Under the pieces are notes generated by a model. The model was not told where the DNA came from. It saw nothing but the letters and a program-made list of their open reading frames with translations, and ran no database searches. From Oscillibacter sp. (lineage in GTDB: Bacteria > Bacillota > Clostridia > Oscillospirales > Oscillospiraceae), in NCBI GenBank assembly GCA_003487665.1, contig DNFA01000015.1, positions 194,824 through 207,960 on the forward strand: a DNA stretch of 13,137 nt, given 5' to 3'. The stretch's first letter is position 1. Each line of letters opens with the position of its first letter. A program made the position numbers and the translations under genes. Positions 1 to 6,241 of the stretch are shown here, in pieces.

Positions 1-20
1 AGGCTTTTTCGACAGTCTCA
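1..20 (+). repeat. Right tail of an intergenic repeat element, cut by the window start
   Basis: These bases read AGG, a T5 run, then CGACAGTCTCA. The same tail occurs at 10942-10966 on the opposite strand, and in shorter form at 2881-2895. In the other copies this tail follows the CAATGACAGGC end of the MITE-like element. The element body is therefore expected just outside the window to the left. It leads directly into the hairpin at 20-45. Confidence 0.7.
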
Positions 21-45
21 AACACATCCCCGCAGGGATGTGTTT
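20..45. terminator. Hairpin terminator downstream of the Dabb gene
   Basis: An 11-bp perfect stem pairs 20-30 with 35-45 around the loop CGCA. On the plus strand it is followed by T-rich sequence (TTTTCT at 43-48). That makes it best suited to stopping transcripts entering from the left. On the minus strand it lies three bases after the Dabb stop codon with only a short T run, so it probably also ends the rarA operon. The loop and stem core match the terminator at 10918-10940. Confidence 0.75.
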
Positions 46-47
46 TC

Positions 48-335
48 TCACTCGTAGTCAAATATGGCCTTCTTTTCCAGCAGCCCGCCGAATTCGTCCT
101 TCCACCTGTGGTGCATCTCCGAATCGTCATACAGCGGCAACGCGTCTCTGTCCATCTCCAGCACGATCATCACGTCGTACCGGTTCTCCCGCGCCACGCA
201 GTTGGGATACACCTCCGCGCCGCGCACGCCGGGTATCTCCCCGGCCACCGCGAAAATCTCCCGGATGCGGGGCAGCAGCTCCGCCCGCCGCTCATACGCC
301 TGCGGCGTGTACTTGGCGATAATGCAGTGCTTCAT
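48..335 (-). CDS. Dabb (stress-responsive A/B barrel) domain protein
   Basis: Small 95-residue cytoplasmic protein. The layout fits the Dabb ferredoxin-like fold: an N-terminal strand (MKHCIIAKY), a helix (residues about 10-28), an IPGVRGAEV segment, a central YDVMIVLEM strand, and a histidine-containing C-terminal helix (DDSEMHHRWKDEF). Dabb proteins form dimeric alpha/beta barrels, and the function of stand-alone members is mostly unknown. An in-frame upstream ATG at 419 exists, but it would place the N-terminus inside the upstream micro-ORF. The ATG at 335 gives the normal family start. That ATG overlaps the stop of the upstream 32-residue ORF by four bases and has no clear Shine-Dalgarno site, so translation is probably coupled. 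It is the last gene of the rarA transcript. Confidence 0.85.
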   Translation of the reverse strand: MKHCIIAKYTPQAYERRAELLPRIREIFAVAGEIPGVRGAEVYPNCVARENRYDVMIVLEMDRDALPLYDDSEMHHRWKDEFGGLLEKKAIFDYE

Positions 336-430
336 AGGCCAATATACGGCAGCACCAGCGACAGTGCCATCACAATAGCCAGCAGCAGCGCAATGCCCAT
401 GGCCAGGTATCTCGTCCATTTCGGTCTCAT
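332..430 (-). CDS. 32-residue single-pass membrane micro-protein
   Basis: A very short ORF encodes a basic N-terminus (MRPKWTRY) followed by one hydrophobic segment (about residues 9-29, rich in L, A, I, V and M) ending PYIGL. The topology suggests an N-in single transmembrane helix. A strong AAGGAGG lies 6 bases upstream of the ATG. The start overlaps the DUF951 stop by four bases (ATGA), and the stop overlaps the Dabb start in the same way. That chain of overlaps and the strong ribosome site argue that it is translated. I do not recognise a family. It may simply be a coupling cistron for the Dabb gene, or a small membrane regulator. The evidence is context and composition only. Confidence 0.65.
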   Translation of the reverse strand: MRPKWTRYLAMGIALLLAIVMALSLVLPYIGL

Positions 431-618
431 TCCGTTTCCTCCTTCGGCACGATCCGCCGTATCATTTTTTCCACCTTCCGCCGTGGCTGCATGACCTCAT
501 GCCCGCAGCCCATACACCGCAGCTTGATGTCCATGCCCACCCGCAGCACCTGCCAGCGCTTGCTGCCGCAGGGATGCTCCTTTTTCAGCTCCGCGATATC
601 ATTTACCTGCAAATCCAT
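427..618 (-). CDS. DUF951 family protein
   Basis: Protein of 63 residues matching the DUF951 pattern: a DIAELKKEHPCGS segment (residues 7-19), then VLRVGMDIKLRC, a CMGCGH knuckle (C35, C38) and a basic tail (MQPRRKVEKMIRRI). C17 together with C35 and C38 could bind a metal, but this is inference; the family has no established biochemical role. The start at 618 lies one base past the rarA stop and is preceded by AGGAAA inside the end of rarA. A longer frame reaching back to 807 exists only as an overlap with rarA, and its extra 63 residues are arginine-rich shadow translation. The gene overlaps the micro-ORF downstream by four bases and belongs to the rarA operon. Confidence 0.9.
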   Translation of the reverse strand: MDLQVNDIAELKKEHPCGSKRWQVLRVGMDIKLRCMGCGHEVMQPRRKVEKMIRRIVPKEETE

Positions 619-619
619 G

Positions 620-1879
620 TCATTTCCTCTTGATCTCGTCCCAGTACCGCTTGGCCGCCTGCTCCGTCTTGTTCTCTCCGTACTCATAGTACGTCCTGTC
701 ACCCAGCGTCTCCGGCAGGTACCGCTGCTCCACATAGTGCTGGGGATAGTTGTGGGGATACTTGTACGCCGGTGCCTTCTCCGCCCCGGTACTGTCGGCG
801 TGTACATTCTTCAGGTGCCGCGGAATGTCCCCCACCGCACCCCTCTGGATGTCCTCCATGGCCGCGATAATGGCGTTGTGGGCGCTGTTGGACTTGGGCG
901 CGGTGGCCAGCAGCACCGCCGCCTCTCCCAGCGGCAGCCGCGCCTCCGGCAATCCCAGCTGCAAGGCCGCGTCCACGCAGCTCTTCACCACTGTGATGGC
1001 CTGTGGGTACGCCAGCCCGATATCCTCCGCCGCGATGCACAGCAGCCGTCTGCACGGCGAGATCAGATCCCCCGCCACCAGCAGCCTGCCCAGATAGTAC
1101 ACCGCCGCGTCCGGGTCGGAGCCGCGTATGGACTTGTGCAGCGCCGACAGCAGGTCGTAGTGGTCGTCCCCCTCCCGGTCGTACCGCATGGCGCTGCACT
1201 GGCTCAGCTGCACCGCGTCCTCCCGCGTGACGTACAATCCGCCGTCCTTCGGCCTTGCCGAGCGGTACAGCAGCTCCACCGCGTTCACCGCCTTGCGCAC
1301 GTCGCCGCCGCACCCGGCGGCCACCGTCCGGGGCACGTCCTCCGCCCAGTCAAAGGGCAGCTGGCTGCGCTCCTTCTCGATGCTCAGCGCCCGCACCACC
1401 GCCGGTATGGTGTCCTCCACCGTCAGCGGCTTGAACTCGAACACCGTGCTGCGGGACAGCAGTGCGTTGTAAATGTAAAAATACGGATTTTCCGTGGTGG
1501 ACGCGATCAGCGTGATCTTCCCGTTTTCCAGAAATTCCAGCAGGCTCTGCTGCTGCTTCTTGTTGAAATACTGTATCTCGTCCAGATACAGCAGAATCCC
1601 GTTGGGAGCCAGCATGGTGTCCACGTCCGCGATAACGTTCTTCACGTCCTGCAAGGACGCGGTGGTGGCATTCAGCGTATACAGCGTCTTGTTGGCCTGC
1701 TTTGCGATAATGTTGGCCACCGTTGTCTTGCCGGTGCCCGACGGCCCGTAAAAGATCAGGTTCGCATCGGTGCCGTTTTCGATGAGCCGCCGCAGCAGCG
1801 CGCCCTCGCCCAGCAGGTGCTTCTGCCCTGCCACGTCGTCCAATGTCTGTGGTCGTATTTCGTCTGCCAGCGGACGCAT
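620..1879 (-). CDS. rarA: Replication-associated recombination protein A (RarA/MgsA AAA+ ATPase)
   Basis: AAA+ ATPase of 419 residues, close to the usual ~420-450. It belongs to the clamp-loader-like RarA/MgsA/Mgs1/WRNIP1 family that acts at stalled replication forks in the cytoplasm. Visible motifs are the N-terminal MRPLADEIRP and VAGQKHLLGEG signature, Walker A GPSGTGKT (45-52), Walker B ILLYLDEIQ (95-103), sensor 1 STTEN (127-131) and an arginine-finger region LLSRS (140-144). The C-terminal tetramerisation half carries AAEDIGLAYPQA and ends with the KYPHNYPQHYVEQRYLP block. The start at 1879 has a GGGAGG site ten bases upstream. The gene heads an operon with DUF951, the micro-ORF and Dabb, and diverges from nth. 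Confidence 0.96.
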   Translation of the reverse strand: MRPLADEIRPQTLDDVAGQKHLLGEGALLRRLIENGTDANLIFYGPSGTGKTTVANIIAKQANKTLYTLNATTASLQDVKNVIADVDTMLAPNGILLYLDEIQYFNKKQQQSLLEFLENGKITLIASTTENPYFYIYNALLSRSTVFEFKPLTVEDTIPAVVRALSIEKERSQLPFDWAEDVPRTVAAGCGGDVRKAVNAVELLYRSARPKDGGLYVTREDAVQLSQCSAMRYDREGDDHYDLLSALHKSIRGSDPDAAVYYLGRLLVAGDLISPCRRLLCIAAEDIGLAYPQAITVVKSCVDAALQLGLPEARLPLGEAAVLLATAPKSNSAHNAIIAAMEDIQRGAVGDIPRHLKNVHADSTGAEKAPAYKYPHNYPQHYVEQRYLPETLGDRTYYEYGENKTEQAAKRYWDEIKRK

Positions 1880-1915
1880 ACCGCCGCCTCCCTTCCTCTG
1901 TAAGCTGTTCGGAAC

Positions 1916-1944
1916 ATTATACCACCGATTGCCTTTTTCTGCAA
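1916..1944 (-). promoter_or_regulatory. Sigma-A promoter of rarA
   Basis: On the minus strand, TTGCAG (1944-1939) is separated by 17 bases from a perfect TATAAT (1921-1916), with an extended -10 TG one base upstream. Predicted transcription starts near 1909, giving a leader of about 30 bases that holds the GGGAGG ribosome site. Its -35 lies inside the spacer of the nth promoter on the other strand. Confidence 0.85.
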
Positions 1945-1957
1945 CATCTGATACAAT
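1929..1957 (+). promoter_or_regulatory. Sigma-A promoter of nth
   Basis: TTGCCT (1929-1934), a 17-base spacer and TACAAT (1952-1957) with an extended -10 TG. Transcription should start near 1964. That is where the GAGGTGA ribosome site (1964-1970) begins, so the leader is only about a dozen bases long. The promoter occupies nearly the same DNA as the rarA promoter. Confidence 0.82.
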
Positions 1958-1976
1958 AGGCGCGAGGTGATGTCAC

Positions 1977-2618
1977 ATGAAGTCGAAACAGCAGGTCGCC
2001 GCCATCATCGCGGCATTGAAGGAGCTGTACCCGGACGCGCTGTGCTCGCTGGACTATCAGAAGGACTATGAGCTTCTGTTCTCCGTCCGTCTGGCCGCCC
2101 AGTGTACCGATGCCCGCGTGAATCTGGTCACGCCCGCCCTGTTCGCCCGCTACCCCACGCTGGAGGCCTTCGCCGCCGCCGATGTGGACGAGGTGGGCAC
2201 CTATATCCATTCCTGCGGCTTCTGGCGCGCCAAAGCCCGCGATATCGTGGCCGCGGCACAGATGCTGGTGGAGCGCTTCGGCGGCAAGGTCCCGGACAAT
2301 ATGGATGACCTTCTCTCCCTGCCCGGCGTAGGCCGCAAGACCGCCAACCTGATCCTGGGCGATATCTACGGCACCAACGGCTATGTGTGCGACACCCACT
2401 GTATCCGCATCACCGGCCGCCTGGGTCTTACCGACGGCAGCAAGGATCCCCTGAAGGTGGAGCAGCAGCTGCGCCGTGTCATTCCCCCGGAGGAGGCCAA
2501 CAACTTCTGCCACCGCATGGTGCTCCACGGCCGCGCCCTCTGCATGGCGCGCAAGCCCAACTGCGCCGCCTGTCCCCTGCGCTCCCTCTGCGACTACGGC
2601 AGCGCCGGGCAGGGATGA
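1977..2618 (+). CDS. nth: Endonuclease III (DNA N-glycosylase / AP lyase)
   Basis: Base-excision repair enzyme of 213 residues, matching the E. coli length. It removes oxidised pyrimidines and cleaves the abasic strand by beta-elimination. The helix-hairpin-helix LLSLPGVGRKTANLIL (112-127) holds the catalytic lysine K121. The catalytic aspartate is D139 in CDTHCIR. The C-terminal 4Fe-4S loop is complete, with C189, C196, C199 and C205 in the classical C-x6-C-x2-C-x5-C spacing. The N-terminal LLFSVRLAAQCTDARVN motif is typical of the family. The start at 1977 has GAGGTGA six bases upstream. It is the only plus-strand gene here and has its own promoter. I see no canonical terminator immediately after it; the next hairpins lie in the repeat tract downstream. 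Confidence 0.97.
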   Translation: MKSKQQVAAIIAALKELYPDALCSLDYQKDYELLFSVRLAAQCTDARVNLVTPALFARYPTLEAFAAADVDEVGTYIHSCGFWRAKARDIVAAAQMLVERFGGKVPDNMDDLLSLPGVGRKTANLILGDIYGTNGYVCDTHCIRITGRLGLTDGSKDPLKVEQQLRRVIPPEEANNFCHRMVLHGRALCMARKPNCAACPLRSLCDYGSAGQG

Positions 2619-2639
2619 CCACCTCCCGGTGTTCTCTTT

Positions 2640-2710
2640 CGTAGGGGTGGACGCCCACCATCTATCCGCTGCTGCGCTGACGTAGGGGACAGCGTCCTCA
2701 ACGTCCCAAC
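2640..2710 (+). repeat. Two GTAGGGG-type hairpin repeat units
   Basis: The first unit (2640-2659) begins CGTAGGGGTGG and forms a short GGTGG/CCACC hairpin. The second (2681-2710) begins CGTAGGGGAC and can fold through GGGAC/GTCCC. Both match the start of the units at 11672 and 12759 and the inverted unit at 12934. No reading frame with coding character runs through them. They sit between nth and the larger element that follows. Confidence 0.7.
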
Positions 2711-2714
2711 GCCC

Positions 2715-2895
2715 CTGTCATTCCGAACCAGTGACCGATGTCACTGGTGTGGGAATCCGTAACCTTTTAGCTGGGAATCTGTGGAAAAGTGCAGAAATTA
2801 TGCGTTTTGGAAACGGATCGCCACGCCAGTCCGTACCCCAAGGGCACTTGCTTTGCGGCGCGGACTGGCGTGGCAATGACAGGCTTTTTTGACAG
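2715..2895 (+). repeat. MITE-like intergenic element, complete copy A
   Basis: A non-coding element of about 180 bp. It starts CTGTCATTCCGA and ends CAATGACAGGC plus a T6 tract and GACAG, so its outer ends are inverted repeats. The left arm contains the hairpin CCAGTGAC/GTCACTGG. The right arm contains a 13-bp stem, 2821-2833 with 2861-2873. The centre shares over 80 bases of near-identical sequence with the copy at 12996. No transposase is present, so it is either non-autonomous or a REP/BIME-like structural repeat. Confidence 0.8.
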
Positions 2896-2897
2896 GC

Positions 2898-2930
2898 ACA
2901 CCGCCCTGCGCCTTCGGCGCAGGGCGGTGT
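2898..2930. terminator. Large GC-rich hairpin between the convergent nth and ispA genes
   Basis: A perfect 15-bp stem pairs 2898-2912 with 2916-2930 around the loop TTC. It lies 23 bases beyond the ispA stop. Neither strand has a good T run directly after it; the plus strand shows only TT then TACATCTTAT. A T6 tract (2885-2890) sits on its left. It probably acts as a bidirectional 3' end or RNA-stabilising hairpin for ispA and nth rather than a textbook intrinsic terminator. Confidence 0.6.
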
Positions 2931-2953
2931 TACATCTTATCTGTAATGTAATA

Positions 2954-3823
2954 TCACTTTACACGCTTCACCATCCGGTCAGCCAGCTCCATCAGGAATT
3001 CGCACCCCGGCCAACCGGCAATGGCGGCCTTGGCGCGCGCCGTCTGGCGCTCCACCTCCCGCTGGCACTCCTCCAGCCCCTTCAGGTTCACAAAGGTGGT
3101 CTTTCCCTCCTCCGCGTCGGAGCCGATAGGCTTGCCGAACACGTCCTCGCTGCCGGTCACGTCCAGAATGTCGTCCCGGATCTGGAACGCCAGCCCCAGC
3201 CCGTCACCGAACTCCCGCGCCTGCCGGCGCTTCTCCCCGTCCATACCGGCAGCCACACAGCCCAGCTCAGCCGCCGCCGAGATCATGGCGCAGGTCTTCA
3301 GCCGGTTCAGCTGCGTCAGCCCTGCTTCGTCCGTCACATGGCACAGCGTGTCCAGCACCTGACCGCCCACCATGCCGTCCGCGCCCGCGGCCTTGGCCAG
3401 CACCTCCGCTGCCGCGATACGGCTTTCGGCGGACAGCCCCGGTGCCTGCGCGATCAGCCGGAACGCCTCCGGCTGCAAGGCGTCGCCCGCCAGTATCGCC
3501 AGCGTCTCGCCGTATACCTTGTGGTTGGTGGGCTTGCCCCGCCGCAGATCGTCGTCGTCCATGCAGGGCAGATCGTCGTGGATGAGCGAGTAGTTGTGTA
3601 CCAGCTCCAGCGCGCAGGCATAGGGCAGCGCCGTGCGCCAGTCCGCGCCGCCCAGCCGGGCGAATTCCAGCGTCAGCACCGGTCGGATACGCTTACCGCC
3701 CGCCAGCACGCTGTATCGCATGGCCTCATACAACCGCCCGTAGGCGGCGCTGCCGGTGAACAGCCCGTTCAGATACTCCTCCACCGCCAGCCGGTATTGC
3801 TCATACTGTCTTTCGTACTCCAT
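2954..3823 (-). CDS. ispA: Farnesyl diphosphate synthase (polyprenyl synthetase family)
   Basis: 289-residue class I trans-prenyltransferase that condenses DMAPP/GPP with IPP to make FPP, the precursor of undecaprenyl phosphate and other isoprenoids. It shows GGKRIRP (42-48), the first aspartate-rich motif DDLPCMD (83-89), GQVLD (154-158), and the second motif DDILD (217-221) inside FQIRDDILDVTG. A tyrosine (Y78) sits five residues before the first motif, the position that limits product length to C15 in bacterial FPP synthases. Two starts are possible. ATG 3829 overlaps the xseB stop but lies one base from GGAGG. ATG 3823 has a seven-base spacer and is preferred. It is the last gene of the asp23 transcript. 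Confidence 0.94.
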   Translation of the reverse strand: MEYERQYEQYRLAVEEYLNGLFTGSAAYGRLYEAMRYSVLAGGKRIRPVLTLEFARLGGADWRTALPYACALELVHNYSLIHDDLPCMDDDDLRRGKPTNHKVYGETLAILAGDALQPEAFRLIAQAPGLSAESRIAAAEVLAKAAGADGMVGGQVLDTLCHVTDEAGLTQLNRLKTCAMISAAAELGCVAAGMDGEKRRQAREFGDGLGLAFQIRDDILDVTGSEDVFGKPIGSDAEEGKTTFVNLKGLEECQREVERQTARAKAAIAGWPGCEFLMELADRMVKRVK

Positions 3824-3825
3824 GC

Positions 3826-4056
3826 TCATTCCTCCGCCAAAAAATCGCTCTCCACCGGCGCGCCGTCCGCGCCCTTGGACAGCTTGACCACCTTCTGCTC
3901 GGCGCTGTCCAGCTCCTTGCGGCACTGGTTCACCAGCTTCGTGCCCTCCTCAAACAGCGCCATGCTGTCCCCCAGCGTGGCGTCGCCCTTTTCCAGCATG
4001 GTCACGATAGCCTCCAGCCGCGCCATATTCTCCTCAAACGTCTTTTTCGCCGCCAT
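3826..4056 (-). CDS. xseB: Exodeoxyribonuclease VII small subunit
   Basis: 76-residue helical protein with the standard XseB pattern: FEENMARLEAIVTMLEKGDATLGDSMALFEEGTKLVNQCRKELDSAEQKV (7-56), then an acidic tail. XseB forms a helical hairpin that binds several-fold to the XseA coiled coil. The complex degrades single-stranded DNA from both ends to oligonucleotides. The ATG at 4056 is preceded by GGAGAAGG and lies 23 bases inside the end of xseA, which is typical of translationally coupled xseA-xseB pairs. Its stop is followed two bases later by the preferred ispA start. Confidence 0.95.
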   Translation of the reverse strand: MAAKKTFEENMARLEAIVTMLEKGDATLGDSMALFEEGTKLVNQCRKELDSAEQKVVKLSKGADGAPVESDFLAEE

Positions 4057-5257
4057 AGTCCTTCTCCTTCACTTCACAAACGATGCCGCCCTGCGCCAGC
4101 CGCAGCCGCAGCCGCTCCCCGCGCTCCACCTGTCCGGCGCTTCGCACCACCGTACCGTCTGACCTCTGCGCCACGGCGTACCCGCGCCCCAGCACCTTCA
4201 GCGGGCTGAGAGCGTCCAGCGCCGCGGCCAGCGCGCCGAAGCGCCGTCCCTGCCCGTCGGCCACCGCCCGCATCCCGGCACACAGCCGGTGGGTCAGATG
4301 ATCCACATCCTGCCGCCGATCCTCCACAAAGGCCGTGGCCTCCGTCATCACCCGCTTCTCCGCCAGCGCGTCCAGCCGCTGTCCCTGCCGCCGGAGCATA
4401 CCATGCGCGGCCTGTTCCATCCGCTTTTCCGCACTGTCCAGTGCCCGCAGCAGCTCCTCCCGATCCGGCACGGCGATCTCCGCCGCGTTGGACGGCGTGG
4501 ACGCCCGCCGGTCAGCTACAAAGTCGCTGATAGCCACATCCGGCTCATGTCCCACCGCCGATATCACCGGTATCTCCGAGTCATAGATGGCCCGCGCCAC
4601 CCGCTCGTCGTTGAACGCCCACAGATCCTCCAGCGAGCCGCCGCCCCGCCCGGTGATGAGCACATCCGCCAGCGCGTGCCGGTTGGCATACCGTATGGCT
4701 CCCGCGATCTCCGCCGGTGCCTCCGTCCCCTGTACCCGTACCGGCAGCAGCAGCACCTTGGCAAGAGGATACCTCCTCCGCAGTATGCGTATCATGTCGT
4801 GTACCGCCGCACCCGCCGGGGACGTCACAATGGCGATGCGCCGGGGATATACCGGCAGCGGCTTCTTGTGCGCCGCGTCGAACAGTCCCTCCTTCCGCAG
4901 CTTCTCCTTCAGCTGCTCAAAGGCCACGCTCAGATCGCCCACGCCCTCCGGCGTCAGCCCGGTGCAGTACAGCTGATACGCTCCGTCTCTCGGATACACG
5001 CTGATCCGCCCGGCGGCGATGACCTGCATCCCGTTTTCCGGTCGGAACCGCAGCCGCATGGTGCTGGTCTTGAACATCACGCACTTCAGGCTGCTCTGGC
5101 TGTCCTTCAGCGTGAAATAGTGGTGCCCGGAGGGGTACACCTTATAGTTGGATATCTCACCCCGCAGCAGCACCTCCTGCAAGGGCGGCACATTGTCCAG
5201 CAGCTCCTTGATGAACTGGTTCATCTCCGACACTGTGAACACATATCTTCCTTCCAT
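4034..5257 (-). CDS. xseA: Exodeoxyribonuclease VII large subunit
   Basis: Catalytic subunit of ExoVII, 407 residues. The N-terminal OB-fold DNA-binding domain (about 1-105) contains LRGEISNYKVYPSGHHYFTLKD. The nuclease domain follows, with VTSPAGAAVHDMIRILRRRYP (144-164), the glycine-rich ITGRGGGSLEDLWAFNDE (201-218), and the conserved PVISAVGHEPDVAISDFVADRRASTPSNAAE (230-260). A long helical region with repeated E, R, Q and A (about 265-345) is the XseB-binding coiled coil. The C-terminus has the usual SPLKVLGRGYAV segment. The start at 5257 has GGAGGGG just upstream; longer readings back to 5524 would run over nusB in another frame. A hairpin terminator lies between nusB and this gene. Confidence 0.96.
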   Translation of the reverse strand: MEGRYVFTVSEMNQFIKELLDNVPPLQEVLLRGEISNYKVYPSGHHYFTLKDSQSSLKCVMFKTSTMRLRFRPENGMQVIAAGRISVYPRDGAYQLYCTGLTPEGVGDLSVAFEQLKEKLRKEGLFDAAHKKPLPVYPRRIAIVTSPAGAAVHDMIRILRRRYPLAKVLLLPVRVQGTEAPAEIAGAIRYANRHALADVLITGRGGGSLEDLWAFNDERVARAIYDSEIPVISAVGHEPDVAISDFVADRRASTPSNAAEIAVPDREELLRALDSAEKRMEQAAHGMLRRQGQRLDALAEKRVMTEATAFVEDRRQDVDHLTHRLCAGMRAVADGQGRRFGALAAALDALSPLKVLGRGYAVAQRSDGTVVRSAGQVERGERLRLRLAQGGIVCEVKEKDYGGEKDV

Positions 5258-5283
5258 CGTCCCCTCCTGCTTTTGCCATGCTG

Positions 5284-5311
5284 AAAAGGCAGAGCCTCGG
5301 CTCTGCCTTTT
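5284..5311 (-). terminator. Intrinsic terminator between nusB and xseA
   Basis: A 12-bp stem pairs 5284-5295 with 5300-5311 around a CTCG loop, with A-rich and T-rich flanks so that it can work on both strands. On the minus strand it starts three bases after the nusB stop and ends in TTTT before the xseA ribosome site. It would partly separate asp23-nusB from xseA-xseB-ispA unless RNA polymerase reads through. No plus-strand gene lies nearby. Confidence 0.82.
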
Positions 5312-5313
5312 TC

Positions 5314-5772
5314 TTATTCGTCCTTGACCTTGACCTCGCCCCGGACAAAGCTGCCCAGAATGCCGTTGATGAACTTCGCCACCTCCGGTGTTTCGTACTT
5401 CTTGGCGATCTCCACCGCCTCGCTGATAGCCGCGCCCTGGGGGATATCCGCCATGTACAAAATCTCGTACATGGCCACCCGCATGATGGCCGACGCCACC
5501 AGCGAAATACGCTCGAACCGCCAACCTTGGGCGTACTTTTCAATGTCCGCGTCCAGCTCCGCCGCGTGCTCCGCCACACCGGACACCAGCCGCCGGATAT
5601 ACTCCTCCTGCTTTGCGTTGGGCATATCGGCGTACAACTCATCCTCCGCGGCCAGCTCCGCGAAGCGCTCCGCGCTCAGCTGCTGATCCAAAAACTCCTC
5701 CACCGGCAATTCGGTAAAGCTCAACTGGTACGCCAGATGCATGGCGATCTCACGTGCGGTGCTGCGTGTCAT
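5314..5772 (-). CDS. nusB: Transcription antitermination protein NusB
   Basis: 152-residue all-helical RNA-binding protein. NusB with NusE (ribosomal protein S10) binds boxA in rRNA leaders and supports antitermination of rrn operons. The N-terminus TRSTAREIAMHLAYQLSF is the typical NusB arginine-rich helix. The C-terminal half contains RISLVASAIMRVAMYEILYMADIPQGAAISEAVEIAKKYETPEVAKFINGILGSF, the diagnostic block. The length is slightly above the ~130-140 of many homologues because of an acidic insert (about 40-60). The ATG at 5772 has AAAGGACG about eight bases upstream. It lies 27 bases after asp23 and immediately before a hairpin terminator. Confidence 0.95.
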   Translation of the reverse strand: MTRSTAREIAMHLAYQLSFTELPVEEFLDQQLSAERFAELAAEDELYADMPNAKQEEYIRRLVSGVAEHAAELDADIEKYAQGWRFERISLVASAIMRVAMYEILYMADIPQGAAISEAVEIAKKYETPEVAKFINGILGSFVRGEVKVKDE

Positions 5773-5799
5773 AAGCGTTCGTCCTTTTCTCTCTCATTC

Positions 5800-6159
5800 T
5801 CAGTTAAAGCTGATGCCGCCCACATGGACGTTCACCGCCGCCACCTTAAAGCCGGTCATGCCCTCCAGCGCCGTGTGGACATTCTTCTGCACCTTCTTGG
5901 CCACATCGCTGATGGCGCTGCCGTAGCGCACCACGATATAAAGCCCCACGACGATCTGCTCGCCGTCCAGCTCCACCCGGACGCCCTTGCAGGTCATTTT
6001 CTTGCCGCCCATAATGTCCGACACGTTGGCGCTCATCAGGGCGCTGACGCCGTCCACCTCCATCGCGGTGGTGCTGGCGATGGACGCCAGCACATCCTCG
6101 GATATCTGGATGCTGCCGGCCTCCTCCTGGTGGATCATGTATTCCTTATTTTCAGCCAT
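5800..6159 (-). CDS. Asp23/Gls24 family envelope protein
   Basis: 119-residue cytoplasmic protein of the Asp23/Gls24 (alkaline shock, DUF322) family. After a short hydrophilic N-terminus comes GSIQISEDVLASIASTTAMEVDGVSAL (15-41), a basic GGKKMTCKGVRVELDGEQIVVGLYIVVRYG core, and the helix ISDVAKKVQKNVHTALEGMTGFKVAAVNVHVGGI. In staphylococci Asp23 is a membrane-tethered envelope-stress protein; in Clostridia it is very often the gene before nusB, as here. It lacks its own membrane anchor. GAGGAG lies about 11 bases before the ATG. It is the first gene of its operon, just after spoIIIAH, with its own sigma-A promoter. Confidence 0.93.
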   Translation of the reverse strand: MAENKEYMIHQEEAGSIQISEDVLASIASTTAMEVDGVSALMSANVSDIMGGKKMTCKGVRVELDGEQIVVGLYIVVRYGSAISDVAKKVQKNVHTALEGMTGFKVAAVNVHVGGISFN

Positions 6160-6209
6160 GGTCTGTCAGTCTCCTCACAGTTGTCATTGGTTCATATTTG
6201 CATTTTGAA

Positions 6210-6238
6210 ATTATACCATTTTCCCTGCGAAAATACAA
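6210..6238 (-). promoter_or_regulatory. Sigma-A promoter of the asp23-nusB-xseA-xseB-ispA operon
   Basis: On the minus strand, TTGTAT (6238-6233), a 17-base spacer and a perfect TATAAT (6215-6210) with an extended -10 TG. It begins three bases after the spoIIIAH stop, leaves about 50 bases before the asp23 start, and makes the downstream genes independent of the sporulation operon. Confidence 0.88.
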
Positions 6239-6241
6239 CAC

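Noticed and set aside
491..1903. Plus-strand open frame of 470 codons opposite rarA
   Set aside because: It is antisense to rarA, which has clear AAA+ motifs. The translation is arginine/histidine/leucine-rich with no motif, as expected for a shadow frame in GC-rich DNA.
2640..2895. CRISPR-like array or tandem repeat between nth and ispA
   Set aside because: The repeats are few, unequal and hairpin-forming, with no regular spacers and no cas genes.
3824..3829. ATG at 3829 as the start of ispA
   Set aside because: It makes an attractive ATGA overlap with xseB, but the GGAGG is one base away. The ATG at 3823 has a normal spacer. The difference is only two residues.
2789..4162. Plus-strand open frame of 457 codons opposite ispA and xseB
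   Set aside because: It begins inside the repeat element and is antisense to two well-supported genes. No family features are seen.
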